64,000 nucleotides of DNA from CAZVCG01 sp964626265 (GCA_964626265.1 CAZVCG010000005.1:1-64000); one strand, 5' to 3'; shown: positions 19,075 to 29,313, counted from the first letter of the stretch. The notes: generated by a model not told the origin, from the sequence alone. A program made the numbers and translations.

Positions 19075-20193
19075 CTAAAGGCTTTCAACAAGCGCGAGAT
19101 ATTGATCGGCCATGATGCTTAGCGCAAAACGCCTGTCAAGATAGGATTGCGTTTCTGCGCGCGCCTTGTCATCAAGCGGATTGTCCAGCGCTTGAAGAAT
19201 TGCGGCGGCCATGGCCTTGTCGTCGTCGACGGGAACAAGCTGGCCATATCGCCCGCCGTCCAAAATCTCACGCGGTCCCGACGGACAATCCGTGCTGACG
19301 ACGGCGACGCCGCAAGCAAGGGCTTCCGCAATGACGTTTCCGAATCCTTCGGAGCGCGACGACAACACGAAAACGTCGCTGGCGGCCATATTCGCTTGGA
19401 GGTTAGGCGTATAACCGGCCAAAAGGGCGTCGTTTTGAAGCCCCAGCGCGCCGATTAAATCCTGAAGTTTAGCGCGTTGTTCGTCTTCGCCGAAAATTAT
19501 CAGCCTCGCCGGTTTGATGGCGCGCACGCGTGCAAAAGCCTTGATGAGCGTGTCGAACCCTTTGAGCGGAACCAGACGTCCGCAACTGACCACGACAGGA
19601 AGGGTTTTTTCCGCGAGCCAGGGATGGTCCGGCTTCTCGGCGGCGCGTTCGCGAAGACGCCTTAGGTCAAACCCATTCAGTATCGTCACGATTCGCGGGC
19701 GCGGGCCTATCCATCGCCGTAGGGATTTGGCGACGCCGGACGAGACGGCGACCACGGTTTTCGGGTAGCGGTAAAAAATCGCGACGAGCAAACGTAGAAA
19801 TTTCCGACGCGCGCCATATTCAAGCGAGGCATAGGCGTCGATGTCGAAATGGATGGTAGGCACGACGTTCCTGTAACGCGCCCATGCGCTCGCCACGATT
19901 CCAAGAAGCGAGGGCTTTTCCATGGTCGTAAAGAACGCGGCGGGTTTCGCCTTCTCAAGATAACGGCGAAGAAACAGAACGGTTTTGAAAGGGTTTCGCG
20001 TGCCGATCTCGAGAATACTTACGCGGGAATCGACGTCGTTAGCGAGCGTCTCGCCCTTTTCCTGAACGATCAAATCGACCGAGGCCCCTTTGGCCGCCAA
20101 CGCGTTAACCAATTGAACCGTATAGCGTTCGGAACCATAGCCGCGCAAAAGGTCAACGACGAAAACAGCGATGGGATTTGAAAGTAAAGCCAT
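19075..20193 (-). CDS. GT4 glycosyltransferase
   Basis: 372 aa, GT-B fold. GYGSERYTVQLVNALAAKG begins the acceptor domain. VVVSCGRLVPLKGFDTLI starts the donor domain, and SSRSEGFGNVIAEALACG carries the EX7E motif. It lies upstream of the glycosidase gene with a 2-bp gap, so the two share a transcript. It is divergent from the candidate polymerase at 20284; the 90-bp gap must hold both promoters. Confidence 0.88.
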   Translation of the reverse strand: MALLSNPIAVFVVDLLRGYGSERYTVQLVNALAAKGASVDLIVQEKGETLANDVDSRVSILEIGTRNPFKTVLFLRRYLEKAKPAAFFTTMEKPSLLGIVASAWARYRNVVPTIHFDIDAYASLEYGARRKFLRLLVAIFYRYPKTVVAVSSGVAKSLRRWIGPRPRIVTILNGFDLRRLRERAAEKPDHPWLAEKTLPVVVSCGRLVPLKGFDTLIKAFARVRAIKPARLIIFGEDEQRAKLQDLIGALGLQNDALLAGYTPNLQANMAASDVFVLSSRSEGFGNVIAEALACGVAVVSTDCPSGPREILDGGRYGQLVPVDDDKAMAAAILQALDNPLDDKARAETQSYLDRRFALSIMADQYLALVESL

Positions 20194-20283
20194 GCCCTTA
20201 ATTAACCTTTTTCGACGGCGAACTGTAGTTTATTACACATGACAATTGCAACATAGCAACAACTTAGACGCGAATAGAGCCCG

Positions 20284-21324
20284 ATGACATCGCCGACGCC
20301 CGATCAAAACCTTGTTCGTCTTTATGCGATCTTGTGGGTTATCGGCTATTTAGCCGTATATTTCCTTTTTCGAGGACTCCTGCCGGAAAAGGCGCTGACC
20401 GACGCCGCTTACATTCAAGACGTTATTCAAGGCTTGGCCAAAGACGCGCCGACGCAAGGCTACGCCGCGATGGTGCGTCTGTTCAGCCTGTTGCCGCAGC
20501 CCGTCGTGTTTACGGCGGTCGGCGTTTTCGACGCTTATATACTTTATCGCGTCGTCATGTGCGTGAGCACTTTCCGCGGCATGGTGTTGTTGCCGCTTGC
20601 GCTTGTTCCCTTCATCGCCCTGAATCTTCAGGCGCCGACAAAGGAAACCCTTGTGTTGTTGATGTCGTTTTTGCTTTGGACTTTCGCCATGCGCGCCAAA
20701 AGCGAAGGCAAGACGGTTCTGGCCGTCACGGCCGCCTATGCGCTCTACGGCTTAATGGTGCGCGATTATTATCTTTTGATTCTGGGCGCGTTTTTGGGAT
20801 TCTACGCCATGCTGAAATCGCCGCCTATGTTACGGTGGGTTTACGTGCTGCCCGCGCTCGTCGTTCTGCTGGCGATGCCGGAAAAAGGCTATATGCTTTT
20901 GGGAAACGCGCGGAACGAAGTGAACTTTCTGGTGGACTTCGGCAGCGGATCCGAGGTGCGCACGTATTTTTTGAATCCGTTTCCATCCGACAACATGGTG
21001 CACTTCATCGGCAATTACCTTTACGCGTTCGCCATGCTCAACTTCCCGTTTTTGAAGGCGGTCACGATCAAGGAGGCCATACTGTTCGTCAACGTTTTGA
21101 TAGGCGCGACGCTGATCGTCGTCGGCCTGCGCCGTCTCAGGGGCCCAATACGGCTGTTGCCGATGCTGTTTCTCGCGCACATCGCGGTGCTCATCATTTT
21201 CGAGCCCGATTACGGCAGTTATTTCCGCCATTTCGGCAGCGTGCTGCTCTATCTCATGCCGCCGTTGACGTATCTTGAAAAACAGCGCGTGGCCTATCTG
21301 CACGCCCAACACGGCAAGGCGTAA
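20284..21324 (+). CDS. Polytopic membrane protein, candidate EPS polymerase (Wzy-like)
   Basis: 346 aa with about nine to ten hydrophobic segments and a periplasmic-looking loop near residues 205-245 (NEVNFLVDFGSGSEVRTYF...). No clear family motif. Wzy polymerases are poorly conserved and recognised mainly by topology and context. Here it lies with a flippase, OPX protein and Wzc, and no other Wzy candidate is visible. That makes it the best polymerase candidate, by inference. It is 6 bp upstream of the deacetylase gene. Confidence 0.6.
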   Translation: MTSPTPDQNLVRLYAILWVIGYLAVYFLFRGLLPEKALTDAAYIQDVIQGLAKDAPTQGYAAMVRLFSLLPQPVVFTAVGVFDAYILYRVVMCVSTFRGMVLLPLALVPFIALNLQAPTKETLVLLMSFLLWTFAMRAKSEGKTVLAVTAAYALYGLMVRDYYLLILGAFLGFYAMLKSPPMLRWVYVLPALVVLLAMPEKGYMLLGNARNEVNFLVDFGSGSEVRTYFLNPFPSDNMVHFIGNYLYAFAMLNFPFLKAVTIKEAILFVNVLIGATLIVVGLRRLRGPIRLLPMLFLAHIAVLIIFEPDYGSYFRHFGSVLLYLMPPLTYLEKQRVAYLHAQHGKA

Positions 21325-21330
21325 GGGCGC

Positions 21331-22092
21331 ATGAGATCGGGCTGGCAAACCATTCTGCGCACCAAGGTCGTCATTTCCCTGTGGAGCTTTCTCGCCTTGT
21401 GGGCGCATGACATGAATCCCGCCGGCTTCGAAGGTTCCTGTCTCGTCGTCGCGCCGCATCCCGATGACGAAACGCTTGGCTGCGGAGCGGCGATCGTCCA
21501 GATGTGCAAGGCGGGCCGGCGCGTACGCGTCGTTGCGGTGACGGATGGCCGCGCCTCCGAGGAAAAGTGCGGCTTGTCGCCGGAGGGCTTGGCGCAACGC
21601 CGCAAAAAGGAAATGCTGGACGCTTGCGAGCGTCTCGGCGTGTCGGCTGAAGACGTGGTTTTTCTGGGATATCCTGACGGCGAGGCCGACGGATATGTCG
21701 ACTCCATACGCAACGATCTTGAAAAAGAGATTCAGGAAATGCGGCCGGGCCAAATACTGTCGCCATCGCCGTGCGACAGCAACGCCGATCATCGCGCGGT
21801 GGCCGTTGCCCTCAACGATCTCGTCAGAGAGAGCGACGCCTCCGCCGTCGTCCACGAATACATCGTCTGGTTCGAGCCGCTCGGCTATCTGTTCGACATG
21901 CTTCCCTTGGCTCTATCGGGACGGTTGCGCCGCGTGACGGCGCGCGCGGCGGACATGGCGGCCAAAAAGAGCGCGTTTGACGCTCACGGTTCGCAATACG
22001 GCGGGACGAAAGACCCGAATCAGACGCGCAAGAGACTATGGTCGCGCTTTTTCAGGCCCTATGAGATATTCGTCGAAACGCGGATTAAGTGA
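21331..22092 (+). CDS. PIG-L family deacetylase
   Basis: 253 aa, LmbE/PIG-L zinc hydrolase. APHPDDETLGC (zinc-binding His-Pro-Asp-Asp) lies near residue 41, and DSNADHRAVAVAL supplies the third ligand. Family members remove N-acetyl groups from amino sugars. In this locus it may deacetylate a GlcNAc- or related intermediate, which would give the polymer positive charge (inference). AAGGG precedes ATG 21331. It sits between the polymerase candidate and the flippase. Confidence 0.85.
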   Translation: MRSGWQTILRTKVVISLWSFLALWAHDMNPAGFEGSCLVVAPHPDDETLGCGAAIVQMCKAGRRVRVVAVTDGRASEEKCGLSPEGLAQRRKKEMLDACERLGVSAEDVVFLGYPDGEADGYVDSIRNDLEKEIQEMRPGQILSPSPCDSNADHRAVAVALNDLVRESDASAVVHEYIVWFEPLGYLFDMLPLALSGRLRRVTARAADMAAKKSAFDAHGSQYGGTKDPNQTRKRLWSRFFRPYEIFVETRIK

Positions 22093-22107
22093 CGGACGAT
22101 ATACGCT

Positions 22108-23364
22108 ATGAGCAAAAATTCCTCCCGTATGTTCGGACAGATGCTAAGCGTCGCGCTGCGCTCGGTTTCCTTGGCGGCGAAGCTGGGGTTGACGCTTTAC
22201 ATGGGTCGCTATCTGGGCTTGGCGGATCTGGGCACATACGGCCTCGTGTTCGGCGCGGTGATGATCCTCAACGGGGCTCTGGGCATACGTTTTGATTACA
22301 TCGTCTCGCGCGATCTGGTTGGCGAAGACCCCGTCAACACGCTCGGCAAAATGCGGGATCAGGTCGCGTTCATGCTGCTCAATTACCTGCTGCTCGCCTT
22401 CGTCATGGCCATGGTTTCTTTCTCGCGCGCCACGGACATCGACAACGGCGCGCTCGCCTACATTTTTGTCTTGTCCATAGTGGAAAACCTTGCGTCCGCC
22501 GTACATGTCAACATGACGTCGTTGGGGCGTCCCGTTCTTGCGAATGTCCTTTATTTTGTGCGCGCCGCGTCATGGGTTTTCCCGTCCGTTATAATGGGTT
22601 TCGTGTCGCCGGCGTTCCGTGACGTGGAAGTCATCTTGAAAAGCTGGATCATTGGGGTCGTGGCGAGTCTCGCTCTGGCGTTGTGGTTCTGGCGGACTCT
22701 GCCGTGGCGGGAGACATGGGGCCGCCCCGTCCATTGGCATTGGGTCAAGACAGGCGTGCGTAAAAGCGTCTATATCTGGCTGGGCACGCTGGGTTTGTCG
22801 GCGGGGATGTATGTCGATCGTTTTATTGTCGCGAAATTTCTGGGAATCGACGCGGTCGGCGTGGCGACTTTCTATCTTTCTTTCATCATCGCGATCCTAA
22901 CGTTGGTGCAAAGCGGCGTCTTGTCGTTTTCCTACCCGCGACTCATCAAAATGCACCAGCGAGGCGATGTGAACGGCTTTCGCAAAGAAGTCCGGCAGGC
23001 AGCCGTCCATACGGCCATATTCGCTGCGATCGTCGCCGTTTGCATGGGTTTTGGCGTTCCGTTGCTTGGCCGTTTGCTCGATCGGCCGGAGTTGTTTGAG
23101 GAAAAAGAGGCCCTTTGGCTTATGCTGTTGGCCACCTGGATACGCGCGAACGCGGAAACAATGTACTGGGTGCTTTTCGCCCGTCACCAAGACAAGCCGT
23201 TGTGGCTTGGCGACCTCCTTTTCCTCCTACCGGCCTTTGGCTGCACTATGCTGTTTGTACCGTTTTTTGGCCTTAAAGGCATAGGTTTTGGTTCTATAGT
23301 GGCCTCTTTATTCTTGTTTTGTTGGAGGGGATGGCACGTTTTTAACCCCTCAACAAAGCCTTAG
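22108..23364 (+). CDS. Wzx-like polysaccharide flippase
   Basis: 418 aa with about 12 membrane helices, MOP/MATE-like superfamily. The N-terminal half has the pattern of oligosaccharide flippases (LTLYMGRYLGLADLGTYGLVFG). It would move the undecaprenyl-linked repeat unit across the inner membrane for periplasmic polymerisation. It follows the deacetylase by 15 bp. A 167-bp AT-rich gap follows, so this is probably the end of one transcript. Confidence 0.82.
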   Translation: MSKNSSRMFGQMLSVALRSVSLAAKLGLTLYMGRYLGLADLGTYGLVFGAVMILNGALGIRFDYIVSRDLVGEDPVNTLGKMRDQVAFMLLNYLLLAFVMAMVSFSRATDIDNGALAYIFVLSIVENLASAVHVNMTSLGRPVLANVLYFVRAASWVFPSVIMGFVSPAFRDVEVILKSWIIGVVASLALALWFWRTLPWRETWGRPVHWHWVKTGVRKSVYIWLGTLGLSAGMYVDRFIVAKFLGIDAVGVATFYLSFIIAILTLVQSGVLSFSYPRLIKMHQRGDVNGFRKEVRQAAVHTAIFAAIVAVCMGFGVPLLGRLLDRPELFEEKEALWLMLLATWIRANAETMYWVLFARHQDKPLWLGDLLFLLPAFGCTMLFVPFFGLKGIGFGSIVASLFLFCWRGWHVFNPSTKP

Positions 23365-23531
23365 CTGAAAAAAAGTTGTATGAAAGTAATTAAGGATTGA
23401 AAATAATAACGCAAACTTGGCCAAAAAGCTGGATCCCTAAAATTTAGCTTAAAATGAAAAATATCCAATTATATCAATAATTAAACGGCCATTAGCCGTA
23501 AAGATGTACGCTGAAATCATTACGAAAGAAC

Positions 23532-24062
23532 GTGGTGATTTCAGTGAAAAAGAATTTTCCCTTAATCTGGTTCTTTTTATTGATTTTGGATTTTCCCCTT
23601 CCCGCCCAAGCCGAGGTCGAGGATGGCACCCCCGTATCCCCGGCTATCGTAGCTCAATTAATGCAATGGGTTGAGGGCCAGATGGGAACCAAAGTACCTG
23701 TAATGCCTCAGGTTATAGTAAGCCGCAGCCAATTTGAACGCATTTTGAGCCGCTTGGGCAATCGCGTCGTTGGCCGTCCCCAAGCCGTTTATACGGCTGG
23801 AACCGTGTATTTAGACAGCGATAGGTGGGACCCTGAGGAGCCTACGCAATTGAGCCTTTTGGTTCATGAGCTTGTCCATCACGCCCAATATTTCATGCGC
23901 GGCAACTGGCCTTGCTCGAACGCCAAGGAAGGCCAAGCTTATACTTTGCAAAACAGATGGCTGGAAATGAACGACCATGCGCCGTTTGTTAACATCGCGT
24001 GGATTAACCGCGTTTCCAGCTGCCCAGACCGTGGCGCCGCCACGCTGCTGGCGCAAAATTAA
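23532..24062 (+). CDS. Secreted DUF6647-like protein with HExxH motif
   Basis: 176 aa. A signal peptide (cut near PAQAE, residue 27) precedes a small domain with LVHELVHHAQYF, a zinc-metallopeptidase-type HExxH. A later Glu (AKEGQAYTLQNRW) could be the third ligand. Two conserved-looking cysteines (WPCSN, SSCPD) may form a disulfide. Translation begins at GTG 23532 behind GAAAGAA. Its place between flippase and export genes hints at a role in polymer processing or envelope fitting. Activity is unproven. Confidence 0.65.
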   Translation: MVISVKKNFPLIWFFLLILDFPLPAQAEVEDGTPVSPAIVAQLMQWVEGQMGTKVPVMPQVIVSRSQFERILSRLGNRVVGRPQAVYTAGTVYLDSDRWDPEEPTQLSLLVHELVHHAQYFMRGNWPCSNAKEGQAYTLQNRWLEMNDHAPFVNIAWINRVSSCPDRGAATLLAQN

Positions 24063-24324
24063 TCTTTCACATTAACCAATCGTCATTATCTATCTGAATC
24101 GTCAAGGGCAAGTTATCGGCTTGCTCTTTTCGGCGTGTTTTGCCGCGTGAATTTTTATTGGCAATAACCTTATTTTTCGCGGGCAACACACTCGCGAAAT
24201 TAATAATAATTATTGAGAATCAGGCTTGCGCTGACTTGAAAATAATGAAAATACATGGACTAAGCTTAATCCATCTCGTATACAGAGTTATTCAAATTCG
24301 TCATCGATGATTTTCGGGGGAAAC

Positions 24325-24966
24325 ATGCGTCAATTTCAAAAACTGCTTTTTGTACTTGGGTTTACTTTGTTTGCTTGCGCGCAAACACAAGCCGCGACCG
24401 TTGCGGAACAAATCGTCAGCGCGATCGCGAGCAGCGATTATGCTCTCGTGCAAACGCTGGTCAAATCCAATCCGAATATGACCGGTAAAGCCGAAGATAC
24501 GTTGCTAAAGAAAGTCCTCGGCAACGTTGTCGACAAACCGCAAGGCGCCGCCAAGACTATGTCGACGGCTTCCGTTATAGCGCCGGGCATTACGCCCGCC
24601 GATGCCAGGACTGTAGCGGAGGGTTTGCGTAAAGTCGTCAAGCTTATCGCAGACAAGCAGCTGCTGATTTGCAATCCTGAAGCCCAAGCGAACGTTAGCG
24701 ATACGCAAACAGCCCCCGACCCCAAAAAGGTTGCCGATGCGAAGGCCGTCGCTTCCATTCTGGATTCAGCCGAAGACATCGCAAAGACACCGGCCATTGT
24801 TGCAATCGATCCGAAGCTTTTCGCCGAGATCGACGCGCAGCGCGCCCAATGTCAAACCGGCGATGAAGCTCTCTTGGCGCAAAGCCCATCCAATCGGCCC
24901 GGGCACCAGCGGCCCAACATCATTCCGCCCATTATCCCTCCTGTGAATCCGGCAAGCCCGGACTAA
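24325..24966 (+). CDS. Secreted protein of unknown function, first gene of the EPS export set
   Basis: 213 aa. The signal peptide ends near TQAATVAEQ (residue 23). The body is mostly helical and low in aromatics, and the tail is Pro-rich (IIPPIIPPVNPASPD). I do not recognise a family. A strong GGGGGA site precedes ATG 24325. It is followed by the outer-membrane barrel, OPX and Wzc genes, so it is probably an export-complex accessory. The 262-bp AT-rich region before it (24063-24324) presumably carries the operon promoter. Confidence 0.6.
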   Translation: MRQFQKLLFVLGFTLFACAQTQAATVAEQIVSAIASSDYALVQTLVKSNPNMTGKAEDTLLKKVLGNVVDKPQGAAKTMSTASVIAPGITPADARTVAEGLRKVVKLIADKQLLICNPEAQANVSDTQTAPDPKKVADAKAVASILDSAEDIAKTPAIVAIDPKLFAEIDAQRAQCQTGDEALLAQSPSNRPGHQRPNIIPPIIPPVNPASPD

Positions 24967-25043
24967 GGGGGAAGGGCAAGGCTTGTTCGAAAACATGATG
25001 GTCATGCGTTTCGATCGTTTGATTAAATGATTAGGAGATATAC

Positions 25044-26366
25044 ATGAAGAGCGTGAAAAGTCAGGTCCGAGGAGCAGTGTATGGCGTTCTGTTGGCTTCA
25101 ACCGCGTTGTCGAGCGCTTATGCATATGGCCCCGAAGGCATGTTCGGCGGCCGCTTAAATCCCGACAGCACGATTGTTCTGAGCAGCCCTGTCGAGATCG
25201 AAGCTCGCCCTGCGCGCGCTCAATCGGTTTTGCAACACCCGCGTCCGGATTACGACCCCGTTCCGATTACGGTGCGTTCTTTCGAGGTATTTCCGGCTGT
25301 TGAAATGGGCTATGCTTACGACTCCAACATCTTTGCCCAAAAGAACAATACAACAGACGATCATCTGGCTACGCTTCGCCCCGCCGTTAGCGTGTTTTCG
25401 AATTGGAACCGTCATGCTCTTGCGGCCACCGCTTTCGGCGACTTGAACTTCTTTACGGGCAATCCGGATGAAAACGCCGCCTTGTTTGTGACCGGGCTGC
25501 AGGGTCGTTATGACATCATGTCTGAAACATGGCTGGCCGGGCGTCTCGGTTATCAGCACTTGGCCGAGCCGCGTTCATCGGCGGATGATGCGGGCGGCAG
25601 CGAGCCAACGACCTTCAACGTTAGCCGAGGCGGCCTTACCGCATATCGGGGCATCGGCAAGGTCAAGCTCGAAGGCACGTATGACTTGTCGCGTTATTTC
25701 TATAATGACACGCCATCGTCCGTTGGCTTCATCGATCAGAGCTTCCGTGATCGCACGTATCACGAGCTGGGCGGCAAGGTCGTTTATGATCTGACGGCGA
25801 ACTTTAAGCCTTACGTTAAAACAGGCTATAACTGGCGCGTTTATGACAATTTCCATACGCACCAATCGCAAGGCTATGAAGCCGTTGTCGGCACGACTGC
25901 CGACTTCGGTGGCATCACTTCGGTTGACGCTTACATCGGATGGATGTCGCAGGATTATGAGAACTTCGGTTCCAATGAAGTGAATGACGGCGTCAAGTTC
26001 GGAGGCCGATTGGAGTGGAACGTCACGGGATTGACCTCCCTTGTTCTCGAGACAAGCCGCACGATTGAAGAAACGACCTTGGCTGGCTTCAATAGCTTTA
26101 AGGCCACAGGCGGATCGGCGACTTTAACTCATGAGCTGCGCCGTAATATTCTTCTCGAAGGCGACTTCTCGTTTACGCGCGACGACTATCATGGAATTGG
26201 CGAGCGGTCGGATGATAACATCGCGGCAGGCGGTGGCGTGCGTTATCTCATCAACCGGCACCTGTACACGGATCTCGTTTACAGCTGGAACAAGCGCATG
26301 AGCGACGATTCGGCGTCTGATTTCTCCAAGCACATCGTAAATGTGCGCTTGGGAGTGCAGATGTAA
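25044..26366 (+). CDS. Outer-membrane beta-barrel protein (BBP2-type)
   Basis: 440 aa. Signal peptide ends near SSAYA (residue 27). A ~60-residue linker precedes about 330 residues of alternating amphipathic strands with many Tyr/Phe/Asn, ending HIVNVRLGVQM, a typical barrel C-terminus. It matches the putative beta-barrel porin 2 family often found in alphaproteobacterial EPS loci next to the OPX protein. It probably forms or assists the outer-membrane exit pore for the polymer. TTAGGAGATATAC precedes the ATG. Confidence 0.75.
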   Translation: MKSVKSQVRGAVYGVLLASTALSSAYAYGPEGMFGGRLNPDSTIVLSSPVEIEARPARAQSVLQHPRPDYDPVPITVRSFEVFPAVEMGYAYDSNIFAQKNNTTDDHLATLRPAVSVFSNWNRHALAATAFGDLNFFTGNPDENAALFVTGLQGRYDIMSETWLAGRLGYQHLAEPRSSADDAGGSEPTTFNVSRGGLTAYRGIGKVKLEGTYDLSRYFYNDTPSSVGFIDQSFRDRTYHELGGKVVYDLTANFKPYVKTGYNWRVYDNFHTHQSQGYEAVVGTTADFGGITSVDAYIGWMSQDYENFGSNEVNDGVKFGGRLEWNVTGLTSLVLETSRTIEETTLAGFNSFKATGGSATLTHELRRNILLEGDFSFTRDDYHGIGERSDDNIAAGGGVRYLINRHLYTDLVYSWNKRMSDDSASDFSKHIVNVRLGVQM

Positions 26367-26392
26367 GGGGTCGAGACCGGCAAGGCATGGAC

Positions 26393-27037
26393 ATGACAAA
26401 GTCTGTAATGAACAATAAATTGCTGGTCTTAATTGTTATCGGCGTGTGCCTCATAGGCGCTATGGGCCCAACAAGGGCCCAAAGCTCGCGCCCTCGCATG
26501 CCAGAGCGTTCTCAGCAAACTCAACAAGACAACGCTATGCACGCGATGCCGCAAGGCATGGCGGACTCGACGGCGGTCAAGGAATATGTGCTCGGGGTCG
26601 GCGATCGTTTGAGGCTTACAGTTTATGGCGAAGACGATTTGTCCGGAGATTACGAGGTCAACAGCACGGGCATGGTGGCCTTACCCTTGATCGGCAATAT
26701 GCAGGCCGCCCAGTTAACCATTCGCAATTTTGAGGAAGCCGTCCGCACGAAACTCGCTTCAGGCTATTTGCGTGACCCTCGCGTTAGCGTTCAGGTTTCC
26801 AACTACCGCCCTTTTTTCATTTTGGGCGAGGTGGCTAAGCCGGGCAGCTATCCCTACGTGAATGGCATGAATGTGTTGAACGCCGTGGCCATGGCGGGGG
26901 GGTATACTTACCGTGCCGATAAGGACGATGTCGTCATCGTTCATGCCAACGACCCCAGCAAAACAGAAGTTAAAGTCCGCGAGGACGCTACGGTTATGCC
27001 GGGCGACGTCATTCGCGTTCCAGAAAGATTTTTTTAA
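26393..27037 (+). CDS. Polysaccharide export protein (OPX, Wza-like)
   Basis: About 214 aa. A signal peptide without a lipobox is followed by a polysaccharide-export (PES) domain (YVLGVGDRLRLTVYGEDDLSG). An SLBB domain follows (FFILGEVAKPGSYPY...). The short form lacks the long C-terminal membrane helix of E. coli Wza, so it may rely on the barrel at 25044 to cross the outer membrane. ATG 26393 is preferred over 26387 because AAGG then sits at a normal distance. Confidence 0.88.
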   Translation: MTKSVMNNKLLVLIVIGVCLIGAMGPTRAQSSRPRMPERSQQTQQDNAMHAMPQGMADSTAVKEYVLGVGDRLRLTVYGEDDLSGDYEVNSTGMVALPLIGNMQAAQLTIRNFEEAVRTKLASGYLRDPRVSVQVSNYRPFFILGEVAKPGSYPYVNGMNVLNAVAMAGGYTYRADKDDVVIVHANDPSKTEVKVREDATVMPGDVIRVPERFF

Positions 27038-27102
27038 GCGCCGGAATTTTGCCGGATTATTTTGTAAGACGACTAATATTTTAAGAAAGAAGGACGACCA
27101 TC

Positions 27103-29313
27103 ATGCTAGCACCTAAAACGCCACCGGCTTTGGTGGACAACGCGGCTTTGCCGGGCCCGGCGATCGCCGCTTCGCTCGACCCTTTCTTCCGCAACATGGA
27201 TTTACGCGAGGCCGCGCGATTATTGCGCCGCCGCCTAAATCTCATTATTAGCATTACTGTCGGCGGCGCGGCCCTGGCGTTGCTGGTCGCATTGTTGCTG
27301 ACGCCTCAATACCGCTCCGAAGCGGTAATCATGCTTGATCCCCGCCAGACCAAGGTCGTCGACAGCGGCCCCGTCGTGTCGGGCTTGCCGGCGGAAAACG
27401 CCGTGGTGCGCAGTGAAATGGACATTTTGACGTCGCGCACTATCCTTGAACGAGTCATTAAAAAGCTTGAGTTGGAACAGGATCCCGAATTTCTTCCACG
27501 CAGCTTGTCGCGGTCTTTAAACCCTCTGAACTTGTTTCGCCGTTCCGTTCCGACGGAAGAACAGGCCGCGCGCATGCGTACGGAAGTCGTGCAAAACATG
27601 CAAAAACGGCTTCATGTAGTCAACGACGGCCGTTCATACAGCATCAATGTTTCCTTCGAATCCAAAGAACCGGCAAAGGCTGCGAAAATCGCAAATGCCA
27701 TAGCTGACGAATACCTCGTCGACCAGCTTGAAACAAAATATGAGGCAACCGCCCGCGCCAATAAATGGCTTGATGAACGTCTTTCGTCTCTTAAGGTTAA
27801 GGTCGAGGAATCCGAAAAGGCTGTCGAACAATTCCGTCAAAAGACAAAACTGATCGACATTGCAGGTTCCACGATTTCCGCGCGTCAAATGGAATCCATC
27901 AATTCCCAACTTACGGCTGCTCGGGGCGAAACATCAAAAGCCGAGGCGCGGTTGCGCAGCATTCAAAGCATGCTGAACTCGAAAGAAGGCGTGAATGGCG
28001 CAGCGGACGTTCTGGGGTCGCCTTTGATCCAAAACCTGAGGCAGCAGGAAGCTCAAATCCGCAGCCGCGAGGCGGAAATGGCTTCGCGATATGGCGCGTT
28101 GCATCCCAAGATGATCAACGCCCAGGCGGAACGGCGTGAATTGCAAAGCAAAATCGCCGAGGAAGTGCATAAAATCGTCCTTTCTCTTGGCAACGAAGTA
28201 GATGTGGCCCGCGCCAAAGAAAGGCAGATGGAGGCGGATCTTCGCAAGCTTGAAGAAAGGGCGGGCGTCGAGATGCGCGACAGCGTAACGCTCAACCAAC
28301 TGCAGCGCGAAGCTCAGGCGAACAGAACGCTTTATGAAAACTTTCTTAACCGTTTCAAACAAACAAGCGAGCAAAAAGACCTGCAGACGCCCGATGCGCG
28401 GATCATCGCTCGCGCCGAACCGCCGATTGAAGCGGCTTTTCCGGTTATTTGGCTGTTTTTGCTGGTTGGGGCGATTGTCGGAGCGGCCATCGGCGTGGTC
28501 TTGGCTTACCTGACGGAATACTTTGATCGCGGCTTCCGCGGCGTAAGCCAGCTGGAAGAAGTCAGCGGCTTACCGGTCATCGGCATTGTGCCGAGTTTGG
28601 CCAAGGTCAGCGCGCGTTCAGTCGAGGACTACGTGGTCGATAAACCCCATTCAGCCTATGCCGAGGCTTTGCGTACGGTGCGTACGGCCATCCACTTCTC
28701 CAACGTCGATAACCCGCCGAAAACGGTAATGGTGACCAGCTCGATGCCCAAAGAAGGCAAGACCAGCTTCTGCCTGTCCATGGGCCGCGCGCTGGCCAAG
28801 GGCGGCAACAAGATTCTGCTGATCGACGCCGACTTGCGCCGTCCCCGCATCGCCGATGTGCTGAACCTTAACAAGAAAAACGGAGGTTTGGCGGGCCTGC
28901 TTGCAGGTCGCAAGACGCTTGAAGCGGTTTTACAAAAGGATCCGGTCGTCAAGAACCTCGACATTATTCCGGCCGTCGGCAAGACAGCTAATGCCCAGAA
29001 TCTGCTGAGTTCGCAGCAAATGCGCAAGATGCTGAGCGAATTAACATCAAAATACGATCTTGTGATCATCGACTCGCCGCCTATTTTGGCAGTGGCGGAT
29101 GCAGCCATGATCGCGCGCGTCGTTGACACGTCGATCTTTTTGGTGCGTTGGGCGACTACCCCGCGTGACACAGCGGCCCAAGCGTTGAAGCAGCTTTACG
29201 CGTTTGGCTGCAAAATGGCGGGCGTAGTGTTGACCCAGGTGGATACAACTGAACACGCCAAATATGGCGAAGGCTATTATCACCAGGAATATGCAGCCTA
29301 CTACACCAATTAA
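27103..29313 (+). CDS. Wzc/ExoP-like polysaccharide co-polymerase with BY-kinase domain
   Basis: 736 aa. Wzz domain with the first membrane helix near residues 48-70, long periplasmic coiled coils (~160-430), and a second membrane helix near 447-470 preceded by Pro-rich residues. The cytoplasmic BY-kinase has Walker A around 546-555 (SSMPKEGKTS), Walker A' ILLIDADLRRP and Walker B LVIIDSPP. A Tyr-rich tail (YGEGYYHQEYAAYYTN) is the usual autophosphorylation site. It controls chain length and export with the OPX protein. Confidence 0.92.
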   Translation: MLAPKTPPALVDNAALPGPAIAASLDPFFRNMDLREAARLLRRRLNLIISITVGGAALALLVALLLTPQYRSEAVIMLDPRQTKVVDSGPVVSGLPAENAVVRSEMDILTSRTILERVIKKLELEQDPEFLPRSLSRSLNPLNLFRRSVPTEEQAARMRTEVVQNMQKRLHVVNDGRSYSINVSFESKEPAKAAKIANAIADEYLVDQLETKYEATARANKWLDERLSSLKVKVEESEKAVEQFRQKTKLIDIAGSTISARQMESINSQLTAARGETSKAEARLRSIQSMLNSKEGVNGAADVLGSPLIQNLRQQEAQIRSREAEMASRYGALHPKMINAQAERRELQSKIAEEVHKIVLSLGNEVDVARAKERQMEADLRKLEERAGVEMRDSVTLNQLQREAQANRTLYENFLNRFKQTSEQKDLQTPDARIIARAEPPIEAAFPVIWLFLLVGAIVGAAIGVVLAYLTEYFDRGFRGVSQLEEVSGLPVIGIVPSLAKVSARSVEDYVVDKPHSAYAEALRTVRTAIHFSNVDNPPKTVMVTSSMPKEGKTSFCLSMGRALAKGGNKILLIDADLRRPRIADVLNLNKKNGGLAGLLAGRKTLEAVLQKDPVVKNLDIIPAVGKTANAQNLLSSQQMRKMLSELTSKYDLVIIDSPPILAVADAAMIARVVDTSIFLVRWATTPRDTAAQALKQLYAFGCKMAGVVLTQVDTTEHAKYGEGYYHQEYAAYYTN

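Noticed and set aside
24190..24240. Fur box in the AT-rich leader of the EPS export operon
   Set aside because: AATAATAATTATT is palindromic but matches the Fur consensus poorly. AT-rich MucR-type binding is as likely, and neither can be supported.
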